64,000 nt of DNA from Korobacter sp963703075 (GCA_963703075.1 OY969786.1:1178001-1242000); one strand, 5' to 3'. Numbered from the stretch's first letter, positions 8,326 through 17,311 are shown. Translations and numbers: made by a program. Notes: generated from the letters alone by a model not told the origin.

Positions 8326-9891
8326 TCAGGCGATTTGACGCTGCTGTTCGGGTGCGTAGAAGGCGGCGTTCTGGTGGCCGGCGGCGGCCTCGCGGGCGAA
8401 GGTGATGAGGTGGTGGGAGACGAGGCTGACGTGAATGATGTCTTCGATGTCGCCTTTGCGGAGAGCGGGCGTTGCCATCTTCCAGAAGACATCGCGATAG
8501 TCGCTGCGCAGGCCGACGATCCAGATCAGCTTGGCGAGGGTGGTGAAGCCGCGCAGGAGGTTGCGAAGGTTTAATTTGCCGGCGGGCGGGGGCTGCACGC
8601 GGTGGGGATAGGTGTGCTCCTGGTTGTAGCGAAAGCGTTCGTAGATGGCGGCCGGGGTGAAGGCTTTCTGGAAGGTGCGGCGCCACATGGCGACCACTTC
8701 GTCGTAGGGCATCACGAATTCGACGTTGGATTCGCGGCCGGGCGTCTCGTTCAGGCGGCCGGTACTTTGCAGGCGACGGTAGAGCGGGGTGCGCGGCAGC
8801 GCTTCGAGCAGGTTGATGGTGAGAACGGGGATGTTCGACGCTGCGATGAAATCGAGGATGCGGTCGGGGGTGTCGGGGGTATCGCCATCGAGACCCATGA
8901 TGATGCCGGAGACGACCTCGATGCCATAGCTGTTGAGGATCTGGATGGATTCGAGGAGCGGGATCTGGTTGTTGTGATCCTTCGACATGAGTTTCAGGGC
9001 GGCGGGATCGGGGGTTTCGATGCCGACGAAGATCGTCCAGAAATCGGCTTCGCGCATGAGCGCGAGGAGATCGGGAGACTTGACGATGTTGAGGGTGGCC
9101 TCGCAGGCGAACTCAACGGGATAGTTGTTTTTCTTTTGCCACGCGACCAAATGCGGCAACAGGTCAAGGGCAGCCTTGCGATTGCCGATGAAGTTGTCGT
9201 CGACGAAATACACGGCGCCGATGCAGCCGCTGGCGACGATGGCATCGAGTTCGCGGATGAGCTGCTCGGGCGTTTTCAGGCGCGGATTGCGGCCGTAGAG
9301 CTCGGGGATGTCGCAGAACTCGCAGCGATACGGACAGCCGCTGGAGAACTGTACGTTGGCGAGAAAGTATTGCGGCATGGGCGCGAGGTGATAGGCGGGA
9401 GTAGGGAAGTCGGAAAGCGGGAGGCGTTCCCTGGTCTCAACGCGCACCTGTTCGGCGGGACGCGCGATGGAGGTAGCAAAGATGCGGAAGAGAGTATCGG
9501 TGGCATCGCCTAATTCGCCGATGTGGAGGTAATCGAAGTCGGGATAGTGCTCGGGGCATCCGGAAACGGAGGGTCCGCCGAGGACGGTGACTTTGCCGAA
9601 GGTGTGGGCACGGGCGTTGATGGCGTTGATCTGGCTGCGCTGGATGTGCATGCCGCTGGTCATGACGATGTCGGCCCAGCGATAGTCGCGATCGGAGGCG
9701 GGGCGAACGTTTTCGTCGATGAAGCGGACCTGCCAGTTCTTGGGAATATAGGCAGCGATGACGAGCAGGCCCTGGGGCGGCATGAAGGCCTTCACGCCGA
9801 GCAGGGGATAGGCGTTGTCGAAGGTGCCGAAGGATTTGGCGTAGCGCGGGAAGACGCAGAGTACACGCCGTGCAACAGAGCTGGTTTCCAT
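8326..9891 (-). CDS. hpnP: HpnP-like B12-binding radical SAM (hopanoid C-2 methylase candidate)
   Basis: 521 residues, the usual HpnP length. The order is an N-terminal cobalamin-binding domain (about 10-140, with GLLVIAAYIP and TVLGGPSVSGCPE), a radical SAM barrel with CxxxCxxC at Cys186/190/193 (GCPYRCEFC), and a DUF4070-type C-terminus. LCVFPRYAKSFGTFDNAYPL and PDFDYLHIGELGDAT match what I recall of characterised HpnP proteins closely. HpnP methylates hopanoids at C-2 using SAM and cobalamin at the membrane. A close paralogue with another substrate cannot be excluded by eye. It is the last gene of an operon with two small 4-TM proteins, 42 bases downstream of them. Confidence 0.75.
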   Translation of the reverse strand: METSSVARRVLCVFPRYAKSFGTFDNAYPLLGVKAFMPPQGLLVIAAYIPKNWQVRFIDENVRPASDRDYRWADIVMTSGMHIQRSQINAINARAHTFGKVTVLGGPSVSGCPEHYPDFDYLHIGELGDATDTLFRIFATSIARPAEQVRVETRERLPLSDFPTPAYHLAPMPQYFLANVQFSSGCPYRCEFCDIPELYGRNPRLKTPEQLIRELDAIVASGCIGAVYFVDDNFIGNRKAALDLLPHLVAWQKKNNYPVEFACEATLNIVKSPDLLALMREADFWTIFVGIETPDPAALKLMSKDHNNQIPLLESIQILNSYGIEVVSGIIMGLDGDTPDTPDRILDFIAASNIPVLTINLLEALPRTPLYRRLQSTGRLNETPGRESNVEFVMPYDEVVAMWRRTFQKAFTPAAIYERFRYNQEHTYPHRVQPPPAGKLNLRNLLRGFTTLAKLIWIVGLRSDYRDVFWKMATPALRKGDIEDIIHVSLVSHHLITFAREAAAGHQNAAFYAPEQQRQIA

Positions 9892-9933
9892 GCGATACCG
9901 GGGCGATAGGTGAGTATAGCCGAGTCCGGAGGG

Positions 9934-10314
9934 CTAGTGTTTAAGGAGGACGACGCCGACGGCAATGAGGAGGAAAGCAATCCAGCGGCGACGGTTCACG
10001 TCCTCCTTTAAGAAGATGCGGGCGGCGACGGCGTTGGCGATGAGGGTCAGCGAGGCCGAGGCTGGGCCGACAAAACTCACATCGCCCCACGAGAGTGCTA
10101 CAAGGAAGCTGAAGAAAGCGAGGGCCATGAATAAGAGGCCGAGCATGAACGATCCGCTGGTGAGAACGCGGCCTACGACGTAGAAGGTGCCCCGGGCGCG
10201 ACGCAGGGCGCCGACGTCACCGATCACCTTCATGGCATGGGCCTGAAGGACGTCGCCCGTGGTGGAAGCCAGGATCATGGTGATCATCGCGGACCAGAGG
10301 TAGAGATTTCTCAT
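9934..10314 (-). CDS. small 4-TM EamA/SMR-type transporter subunit
   Basis: 126 residues with four predicted membrane helices: about 5-25, 50-73, 78-98 (FVGPASASLTLIANAVAARIFL) and 107-125. The PASASL and KEDVNRRRWIA turns match half-size EamA/DMT proteins, close to the SMR and ArnE/ArnF types. ATG 10314 overlaps the stop of the upstream partner in ATGA, so the two are probably translated together and may form an antiparallel heterodimer. The hpnP-like gene follows, which suggests a lipid or lipid-linked substrate, but no substrate is proven. Confidence 0.8.
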   Translation of the reverse strand: MRNLYLWSAMITMILASTTGDVLQAHAMKVIGDVGALRRARGTFYVVGRVLTSGSFMLGLLFMALAFFSFLVALSWGDVSFVGPASASLTLIANAVAARIFLKEDVNRRRWIAFLLIAVGVVLLKH

Positions 10315-10754
10315 GCGTGTCTCTCTCCAGCAGCGACTGGCTCAACGGCGGGGGCGGCGCGGGGCAAGGTTCCGTCGGACCTGGTGACATGAGAGCCGCC
10401 GGCGACGAAGCCGACGCCGATGACGATGAGGGCGATGCCGATCCAGCGGGTGATGCTGACTTCTTCGTGGAGGAAGAAGCGGGCCAGCAGCACGATGAGG
10501 ATGTAGCCCACGGCACTGGCAGGAAGAACGTAGGTGAGGTCGGCCCAGGAAAGCGAAGTGAGATAGCTGGTAAAAAATCCGAGGAGAAGGACGATGCCGC
10601 TGATGACCCAGGGATTGGCAAGGGCGTGAAAGACCTGCTGCCAGTGGCTGAGGGAAATGGTGCCGATTTCCTTCATGCCACGGGAGAGGAAGCAGTCGCC
10701 AAAAGCGCCGAAGACGACGACAGCAAGTAGGACTAGATAGCGCTTAAAAGTCAA
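10311..10754 (-). CDS. small 4-TM EamA/SMR-type transporter subunit, partner
   Basis: 147 residues, four membrane helices and a charged 30-residue tail (ends AGERHA). Helix 3 has YVLPASAVGYILIVLLARFFL and the next loop HEEVSITRWIG, the same pattern as its neighbour. The start is TTG 10754, supported by GAAGGA five to six bases upstream, and an ATG just upstream is out of frame. First gene of the operon with the second 4-TM protein and the hpnP-like gene. By analogy with ArnE/ArnF the pair could be a two-subunit flippase. Confidence 0.78.
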   Translation of the reverse strand: MTFKRYLVLLAVVVFGAFGDCFLSRGMKEIGTISLSHWQQVFHALANPWVISGIVLLLGFFTSYLTSLSWADLTYVLPASAVGYILIVLLARFFLHEEVSITRWIGIALIVIGVGFVAGGSHVTRSDGTLPRAAPAVEPVAAGERHA

Positions 10755-10869
10755 AACGATCCTTCATCGGGTGCTCTTTCATTATGCCAGTGTGGGGTGA
10801 CGTTGTGGGCGTGGAAATGGTTTGGCGGACGACCCGCAGAGTTCGAATCGCGGAGGAAGGTGCCTAGGG

Positions 10870-11314
10870 CGTGACAGCGCCTTTGGATGACAAGGCGGGT
10901 GCCGTCCCCTGAAGGGGACTTTGTTGTATCCCGTGGCTTTCCCAGCACTCACGTGCTGGGCTATGCATCTTGCGTGCTTCGCACTCGCGGTGTGGGTTGA
11001 CGAGGAGAGCGTGCTACGAACTCGCGGGATTGGCTGACGAGGAGAGCATGTTTCGCACTAGCGGGTAAGCTAGCAAAGAGAGAGTTGGAAATCGTAAAAG
11101 ACAGCAGGTTCCTACGTCGCTTCGCTCCTCTGGATGACAAGGGAGCGCGAAGGTGAGGCGGGCAGAGTTGTGGCTAATCGTGGAAGGACAGCTGATTGCA
11201 ACGTCGCTACGCTCCTCTGGATGACAAGGGAGCGTGAAGGTGAGGCGGGCAGAGTTGTGGCTAACGTGGAAGGACAGCTGATTGCGACGTCGCTTCGCGC
11301 CTCTGGATGACAAG
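10870..11314. repeat. repeat cluster with composite copy 4 and three tail units
   Basis: Composite copy 4 starts at 10904 with GTCCCCTGAAGGGGAC, then CCCAGCACTCACGTGCTGGG (10941-10960) and GTGCTTCGCAC (10974-10984). Extra tail units follow at 11101-11143, 11188-11231 and 11272-11313, each ending in CCTCTGGATGACAAGGGA. Units two and three share about 80 nearly identical bases including GGTGAGGCGGGCAGAGTTGT, a local tandem duplication. The 10755-11364 interval holds no supported gene. Confidence 0.8.
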
Positions 11315-11364
11315 GGAAAGGGTGGGCATGCTATCCGGAATGCGGGCTAGCCGCGCGGGGCAAT

Positions 11365-11394
11365 GAAAAAGGCACGGCGTTGAACCGTGCCTCT
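11365..11394 (-). terminator. intrinsic terminator of hpnJ
   Basis: On the minus strand GAGGCACGG pairs with CCGTGCC across a short loop and is followed by TTTTTC. It lies 17 bases after the hpnJ stop. Confidence 0.82.
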
Positions 11395-11410
11395 TTCGGT
11401 CAAGCTTGAT

Positions 11411-12934
11411 TTAGACGTTGACGGTTTCCGCCGGGGCTTCGTTGGAAGTGGTTGGCGCGGACGGCGGATTGATGTTCGACTTCGCCTGCTGGGCACGCGC
11501 ATCTTTCACGGCCTTGTTGCGCATGGAGCGGAGCTTCATGAAGTCGCGTGCTTCCTTGTATAGGCGCTTGCGCTCCACGTTGTTGAAGACCGCTTTGCGC
11601 ACGATGCGGAAGACCTGCTTCGGGCGGAAGTAGTATTCGTCGTAGAACTTGTGCACCATCTCCATCACGTAGTCGCGGGGCAGGCCGGGGTATTCGATCA
11701 TCGCGACCTGGTGGCCCTGGTCGTCGACCATGGCGGCGCCTTCGGAGACGATAAAGCCGTTCGACTTGGCGTAGTCGTAGAGCTCGGTTCCGGGATAGGC
11801 GTGGGCAATGGAAACCTGGATGGTTTCGACGTCGAGTTCCTTGGCGAAGTCCATGGTGCGGCGAATGGTTTCCTTCGTCTCGCCGGGCAGGCCGAGAATG
11901 AAGTCGCCGTGAATGATGAGGCCGAGCTTCTTGCAGTCCTTAGTGAACTGGCGGGCGCGTTCGATGGTGGCGCCCTTCTTGATGTTCTTGAGAATCTGCG
12001 GATCGCCTGACTCGTAACCGACGATGAGGAGGCGGCAACCGGCTTCCTTCATGGCTTTCAGCGTCTCGTAGTCAGTGGTTACGCGCGAGGTGCAGGACCA
12101 GGTGAGGCCGAGCGGCTTTAGCTTTTCGCAGAGCTCGACGGTGCGCGCCTTCTGGATGTTGAAGGTGTCGTCATCGAAGAAGAATTCCTTCACCCACGGG
12201 AAATATTCTTTCGCCTTCTTCATCTCGGCGACCACGGCGTCGGTGGAGCGCTTGCGCCACGGGTGTCCACTGAGGGTCTGGGGCCAGAGGCAGAAAGTGC
12301 ACTGCGCCGGGCAGCCGCGGGTGGTGTAGAGCGAGATGAATGGATAGAGCAGGAACGGAACGTTGTAGCGCTTGATGTCGAGATCGCGCTTGTAGACGTC
12401 GATGACGTCGGGCATTTCGTCGAGGTTCGCCATCACGGGGCGGTCGGGATTGTGCACGACCTTGCCATCGGCGGCGCGGTAGCTGATGCCGGCGATTTCC
12501 GCGAGCGGCTTGCCGTTGGCGAATTCCACCGAGGCCCAATCGAACTCGCGGCGAACCACGAAATCAATTTCCGGACATTCCTGCAGGGAGCGCTCGGGCA
12601 GGGTGGTGACGTGGGGGCCGACGAAAGCGATTTTCAGGCGCGGGTTGACGGCCTTCATCGCCTTGGCGATCTTGCAGTCGCCGGGGAAGCCGGGGGTGCT
12701 GGTAAAGAGCACCAGGAAGTCGTAGTCCTTCCCGATTTGGATCGTCTCGTCGAAACCGATGTGGTGAGGCGAGGCATCGAGCAAGCGCGAGCCCTCGATG
12801 AGGCCGGCGGGGTACGCGAGCCACACGGGGTACCAGTAGGATTCGATCTCGCGAGTCGCCGGCCAACGCGAGCTGGCGCCTCCGTCGTAATTCTCAAAGG
12901 ATGGCGGGTTGAGGAACAACGTCTTTAGGGGCAT
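11411..12934 (-). CDS. hpnJ: hopanoid biosynthesis radical SAM protein HpnJ
   Basis: 507 residues: an N-terminal B12-binding-like domain (KTLFLNPPSFENYDGG, then IAFVGPHVTTLPE) and a radical SAM domain with Cys208/212/215 in RGCPAQCTFCLWPQT. VKEFFFDDDTF and FILGLPGETKETI are conserved in HpnJ. HpnJ is required for the cyclitol ether head group of composite hopanoids. The C-terminus carries about 35 extra residues (Lys/Ala, then a Pro/Ser/Thr-rich tail) beyond the HpnJ I recall. It is monocistronic here, with its own terminator, close to but separate from the hpnP-like operon. No squalene-hopene cyclase or other hpn gene lies in the window. Confidence 0.86.
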   Translation of the reverse strand: MPLKTLFLNPPSFENYDGGASSRWPATREIESYWYPVWLAYPAGLIEGSRLLDASPHHIGFDETIQIGKDYDFLVLFTSTPGFPGDCKIAKAMKAVNPRLKIAFVGPHVTTLPERSLQECPEIDFVVRREFDWASVEFANGKPLAEIAGISYRAADGKVVHNPDRPVMANLDEMPDVIDVYKRDLDIKRYNVPFLLYPFISLYTTRGCPAQCTFCLWPQTLSGHPWRKRSTDAVVAEMKKAKEYFPWVKEFFFDDDTFNIQKARTVELCEKLKPLGLTWSCTSRVTTDYETLKAMKEAGCRLLIVGYESGDPQILKNIKKGATIERARQFTKDCKKLGLIIHGDFILGLPGETKETIRRTMDFAKELDVETIQVSIAHAYPGTELYDYAKSNGFIVSEGAAMVDDQGHQVAMIEYPGLPRDYVMEMVHKFYDEYYFRPKQVFRIVRKAVFNNVERKRLYKEARDFMKLRSMRNKAVKDARAQQAKSNINPPSAPTTSNEAPAETVNV

Positions 12935-13092
12935 TGGTGATACCAGTTTACCAGAGTGACATGCGTGGAGAAAGCTAACGGACAGTGTAAGTTAGGGCAC
13001 ATTTGTGGGTTCGCAGCCAATGGCAGAGGCAGCCATCGAGCGGTGTGGATTGGACGCTGAACGGGCGCGGTAGGAGGCAAAAAGTTTTGCAG

Positions 13093-13125
13093 GAAAAAGC
13101 CGGTGGGCGGGCCACCGGCTTTTTC
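13093..13125. terminator. bidirectional intrinsic terminator
   Basis: AAAAAGCCGGTGG and CCACCGGCTTTTT form a near-perfect stem with A and T tracts on both sides. It ends the minus-strand beta-propeller gene whose stop is at 13141 and could also stop plus-strand reads. Confidence 0.85.
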
Positions 13126-13140
13126 GAGAACGCGAAGGAG

Positions 13141-16100
13141 TTATTGGACAGTCAAGGTGACCGTCTGGGTATGGGTGGTGCTGCCGTAGGTTCCAGTGAT
13201 GGTGATGGTGTAGGTGCCGGTTGGGGTACCCGGGATGGTGGTGGGCGGAGGCTGCGGCTTCGAGCCACCTCCGCCGCAGGAGATAGTGCCGAGGCAAGCG
13301 AGAGCGAGGAGGAAGGTGGCGCTCATCATCCACCATTTTTTGCGACGGCTGACGGAACACATCAGCAGCAGGCCGGGGAGACAGAGCGCAAAGGCGACAG
13401 TGCCGCTGGCGAGGAATGGCCGCAGTGGGGTGGAGTTAATGGCGGTGGTGGCAGCGGTCGTGGTGATCATCAGAGCGACGCTGCTGCCGGATTGAGAAAC
13501 CGAACTGGAAGGCGAGAAGGCACACGCGGACTTGCTGGGGAGACCGGAACAGGTGAAGGTGACCGCGGAACTAAAAGTACCTCCTGTCGGGCTTGCCTTT
13601 ACGACGAATGAGCCGAAGGAGGCGGCGGTCCCCGCGGTGGCAGTTGCACTGGGAATCAGATTTGTGGTGTCGAGGGAGAAATCGGTGGCAGCCTGGGTGG
13701 CGTTTCCTTCGAGGAGCACTTGAATCAACGGAATATTCGGCGAACTGGACGTGATGCTCAAGGTGGCGCCGTTTTCACCAATGGCGGTGGGGGCGAATTG
13801 TATGCCGACGGCGCAGGTTGCTGCCGATGCAAGCGAACTGGTGCAGGTGGTGAGGGAAGGGAGCAACGTGTACTCAACCGGGAGATCGGTGTTGAGCGAA
13901 GGGGTTCCAAGGGTAATGGCTCCGCTGGTGTTGTTGGTGATCATCACAGAGGCGGTCGCGGTGCTCCCAACGGCGAGTTGAAAATTCACCGGGTCCGGCG
14001 TGATGGTCAGATCGGGGGTGCTCAGTCCGGTTTCCCAAACCCCACGGCCATGGGTCCAAGCGCGAAGCCGATGATCTCCCAGGTTATGGAATACGGCTAA
14101 GTGCAACACGGCGACGTTTGGTAGATAGCCGGTGCCGCTGGTGGGGCCTACCTCGTTCCAGACCGCGCTGTAATCGGTTGAAGCAGTCCACACTCCTGAA
14201 TCAGTGGCGACATAGAGAGTGGGTGAAGTTGGATCTTCGGCGATGTCGTTGACGGGAACGTTTGGCAAGTTTGTTCCCGCTTGCCGCCAAGACGCACCGC
14301 CGTCGTAAGTCACCCAAACATGACCAAGTCCCGAGGAGGTGAACCCCTGAATCGTGACCCATGCGGTCATGCCGGTCGGATCATTCCAGTCGATCGCCGC
14401 GCCGGAGATCGGAAATCCATTCGGATTGATTGAGCCGGTGATTTCGGTCCAGGTAGCGATGCCGGTATCGGCGTTGCTGGTCGTATAGACGTGGCCGCCG
14501 CTGGTTCCTACGTACATCACCTTCGACCCATTCGGGCCGGACGGGCCGCCGGCTGCGATGGATTGAATCATGTCGTCGGTGCCGCCGCAGGCCGCGTTGG
14601 AGGTCTGACCAAGCTTGTGGCTGATGGCATTCGCGGTGCTGTTGTTCGGCCAACTGGTCGAAACATTGGGTCCACGCCACACGCGGCAGGTGCCGAGGAT
14701 GATTTGTGTGGGCTTGGCGGGATCGAGAATGTAGGGAGTGTAAAAGTTGCTGAGATCTCCGTCGGTTTGATGGATGTTCGCGGAGTTGCTTTCGATGATC
14801 AGGGGATCGAAGGTATCGGTATTGCAGTTGATGGTGCTGGTGCAGTACTGCACGCTGACATAGGTGTAGGCGCTGTACCAGTTGGTCGGGGTGACGGGAT
14901 CGATCCAGTCATACCCGCCGTCACCGCCATTGACCTCCCACCATCCGGCATCGCCGCCAGCGGGGCTGGATGGGGAGATCGCCATCGTGCCGTTGTCCTG
15001 GGTGCCGCCCATGATCGTGCCCGGGTCCGTGGGATGGTTTGTGCCCCACATGAATTGAGTGAGCGAGCCGATGTGGTTGTTGAGGTTGTCGAAGGCGTTG
15101 GTGCCGGTGCAGGATCCGTTATGCAGGCTGGTCTGCGCCGCGAGCGAGCGGTAGATACCGCCGTCATTTCCGAAATAAGCGATGGCCGGATTGCTCTGCA
15201 GGAAATCGAAGGCATGCTGATCGGGATGTACGCCGGCGACGGCGCTGCAGCCATAGGCATGGGTCAGGTTCTGAAAGGCGGTAGTCGCGCAGGTCGGATT
15301 CGCAGACGAGATCGAGCATTTATAGATATTGATAGTGCCGGCGTAGAGATCGGTATTCGCGCCGTTGGGAACGGCGTTGAGATAGAGATTGTAAAAACTT
15401 TGGGTGGTTCCGCAGCCGTAGCTGTCGCCGCAATTGGTGATGCCGGTGTCGGAGATGGAACTCCAGGTAACGTTGCCGGAGTTGTCGGTCGTGCTTTTCC
15501 AGATGCCCTGATCGTCAGAGCTATCGCCGCTGCCGTCGGCGACGAACCATACATACATCTGATCGGGATCGCTGCCGGAGAGCACGGGTCGGACGGTCAT
15601 GGCACCGCGCAGCAGCGGGCAACTGGGCGATCCGCTGGCCGGACAGGCGCTGACGCTCAGGACGCCGGACTTGCCGGGCTGGTTGGTCATGCGGCGAAAG
15701 CTGGTGAATCCGGCCGCCGATGTGCCTTGCGAGACGTACACACCTTCATACGGCACGACGGCGTAGAACTTGTCCTGCTTGGGGTTGTAGACGATCGAGG
15801 AGACGTTTCCGGTGAAGTAATTGCTGCCGTCATCGGTCAGGGGAGCGACGGTCCAAGTCGCACCGGCATTGGTGGAGATAAACAGTCCGGGCAAGCCATT
15901 TGACGGCGTAGCGTTCAGATAAGGACCATTCGTGGCCCATGATGCGGCGGCAACGACGGTGTTGGTGTTAGCAGTGCTGAAGGCGAACTGCGAGATGCCT
16001 GCGCCGTAGAGGGAAGAGCCGTCCGTACTCTGGGCGATGGTGGTCCATGTGGCGCCGCCATCGTTGGAGCGCAGAATTCCCACCCCGAAATAGCTATCGC

Positions 16101-16713
16101 CGGCGTAGTTGGGCTCGCCCGTGCCGACGAGGATGGTGTTGCTGTGGCCGGGTTGCAACGCAATCGCACCGACGGCGAGGGTAGCTTGATCGTCAATCAG
16201 CGGGGTCCACTGTACGAGGGTCGGATCGGTGGAGGCGGCGTTGGTCGATTTCCAGAGTCCGCCGTAGGCTCCGGCGGCATAGACGGTGTTGCCGGTCGAA
16301 TCGCTTTGATCGACGACGACGGCGGTCACGCGTCCTGACGTGGGGCCATACCCGTTGGGTACAGTTTGGCTATCGAAGATAGGACGAGGGCCGAGGTTGG
16401 TCCAGGTGCCGACGGATGCAGCGAGGGGGCTATCCACTTTGCTGTGCGATGTTGCCAGGGCGCGGAACTTGCTTTCGCGCGCGGCGCGCAGCTTCATTTT
16501 TGCCTGGTAAGCCTGGTGAAGCATTTTCGCAGCTGGCTGGCCGTTGCGGGTCTGACGTCCGCGGCGAAACCATTGCTCGCGCGCTGCCGGGTCATCCTTC
16601 CGACCGAAGCGTTCTTTCTCTTCCGATTCCTGCGCGATGGCGAAGCAGCTGGCGAGAAGCAAAAAAGCAAAAAAAACACAGAGAGAGGAACGGAAAGGGT
16701 GACGCATCTGCAT
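13141..16713 (-). CDS. large secreted BNR/Asp-box beta-propeller protein with split Ig tail
   Basis: About 1190 residues. ATG 16713 has AGAGG upstream and starts a Sec signal (MRHPFRSSLCVFFAFLLLAS). Residues about 100-900 form a propeller with sialidase/sortilin-type Asp-box repeats such as SNDGGATWTTI, STNAGATWTV and TYDGGASWRQ. A choice-of-anchor Ig-like module follows (about 915-1010, LTITPDPVNFQLAVGS), then a second Ig-like module from about 1015. That module is interrupted near 1096-1144 by two membrane helices with an RRKKWW loop and a lipobox-like TISCGGGG. The final 29 residues supply the missing Ig strands (TGTYTITITGTYGSTTHTQ). There are no catalytic sialidase residues I can name, so it is probably a surface adhesin or binding protein. 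Confidence 0.82.
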   Translation of the reverse strand: MQMRHPFRSSLCVFFAFLLLASCFAIAQESEEKERFGRKDDPAAREQWFRRGRQTRNGQPAAKMLHQAYQAKMKLRAARESKFRALATSHSKVDSPLAASVGTWTNLGPRPIFDSQTVPNGYGPTSGRVTAVVVDQSDSTGNTVYAAGAYGGLWKSTNAASTDPTLVQWTPLIDDQATLAVGAIALQPGHSNTILVGTGEPNYAGDSYFGVGILRSNDGGATWTTIAQSTDGSSLYGAGISQFAFSTANTNTVVAAASWATNGPYLNATPSNGLPGLFISTNAGATWTVAPLTDDGSNYFTGNVSSIVYNPKQDKFYAVVPYEGVYVSQGTSAAGFTSFRRMTNQPGKSGVLSVSACPASGSPSCPLLRGAMTVRPVLSGSDPDQMYVWFVADGSGDSSDDQGIWKSTTDNSGNVTWSSISDTGITNCGDSYGCGTTQSFYNLYLNAVPNGANTDLYAGTINIYKCSISSANPTCATTAFQNLTHAYGCSAVAGVHPDQHAFDFLQSNPAIAYFGNDGGIYRSLAAQTSLHNGSCTGTNAFDNLNNHIGSLTQFMWGTNHPTDPGTIMGGTQDNGTMAISPSSPAGGDAGWWEVNGGDGGYDWIDPVTPTNWYSAYTYVSVQYCTSTINCNTDTFDPLIIESNSANIHQTDGDLSNFYTPYILDPAKPTQIILGTCRVWRGPNVSTSWPNNSTANAISHKLGQTSNAACGGTDDMIQSIAAGGPSGPNGSKVMYVGTSGGHVYTTSNADTGIATWTEITGSINPNGFPISGAAIDWNDPTGMTAWVTIQGFTSSGLGHVWVTYDGGASWRQAGTNLPNVPVNDIAEDPTSPTLYVATDSGVWTASTDYSAVWNEVGPTSGTGYLPNVAVLHLAVFHNLGDHRLRAWTHGRGVWETGLSTPDLTITPDPVNFQLAVGSTATASVMITNNTSGAITLGTPSLNTDLPVEYTLLPSLTTCTSSLASAATCAVGIQFAPTAIGENGATLSITSSSPNIPLIQVLLEGNATQAATDFSLDTTNLIPSATATAGTAASFGSFVVKASPTGGTFSSAVTFTCSGLPSKSACAFSPSSSVSQSGSSVALMITTTAATTAINSTPLRPFLASGTVAFALCLPGLLLMCSVSRRKKWWMMSATFLLALACLGTISCGGGGSKPQPPPTTIPGTPTGTYTITITGTYGSTTHTQTVTLTVQ

Positions 16714-16870
16714 AGTGGCCTCTGGAGCGGACAAAGCGGAAGTATGTTGCTGGCCAGCAGCCCTGTCAAACAGAAACTTACTCTGCGTAGTACTTCTTAG
16801 TTTCTCTTTGGAGTGGATTAGAGTCGCAAGTAGGTAAAGCTACTTAGAAGTTGTACAGGCGGGCGCCTGA

Positions 16871-17311
16871 CTAGAACTTGCGCATGTGGATTTCGGTGCC
16901 GTTCTTCTCAAACTTCACTTCGTCCATCAATTTATTGATGAGGAAAATGCCGCGGCCATGGTTGGAGTAAATATTCTCTCCGCTCAGCGGGTCGGGCACA
17001 CTCTTGGGATCGAAGCCGGTACCGGGGTCGCGCACCACGATGAGGATTCCAGGCTGCTCGCAGCTGACGTGGCACTCAATAATTTTTGTGGGATCGCCGG
17101 CGGCTCCGTGCTTGATGGCGTTGGCAAGGGCTTCACGCAGGGCGATCTCGACATCGATTTCATTGCCGTTCGCGCAATGGGTTTCGCGAACCATCAACAT
17201 GACCTGATCGACGACGGGGGAGACCTCGGACTCGGAGGCCTTGAGGGTGATCGTTACCCCGTGTTCGCTGCGGCGACGCGCCGAGGCGCTAGAGTTAGGG
17301 TCGATGGACAT
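16871..17311 (-). CDS. RsbW/SpoIIAB-like anti-sigma regulatory kinase
   Basis: 146 residues with a single HATPase_c_2 (GHKL) domain: N box REALANAIKHGA (about 58-69), G1 VRDPGTGFDP, and G2 NHGRGIFLI. Such proteins bind a sigma factor or an STAS anti-anti-sigma factor and phosphorylate the latter on Ser. ATG 17311 is chosen over TTG 17317. Neither has a strong ribosome site. No STAS or sigma gene is adjacent, so its partner must be elsewhere. It is divergent from the HtrA gene across 189 bases. Confidence 0.85.
   Translation of the reverse strand: MSIDPNSSASARRRSEHGVTITLKASESEVSPVVDQVMLMVRETHCANGNEIDVEIALREALANAIKHGAAGDPTKIIECHVSCEQPGILIVVRDPGTGFDPKSVPDPLSGENIYSNHGRGIFLINKLMDEVKFEKNGTEIHMRKF

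Noticed and set aside
14491..15903. Long open frame on the strand opposite the beta-propeller gene
   Set aside because: It is a shadow of the high-G+C repeat-rich coding strand, with no ribosome site and a Gly/Ala/Val-rich composition without motifs.
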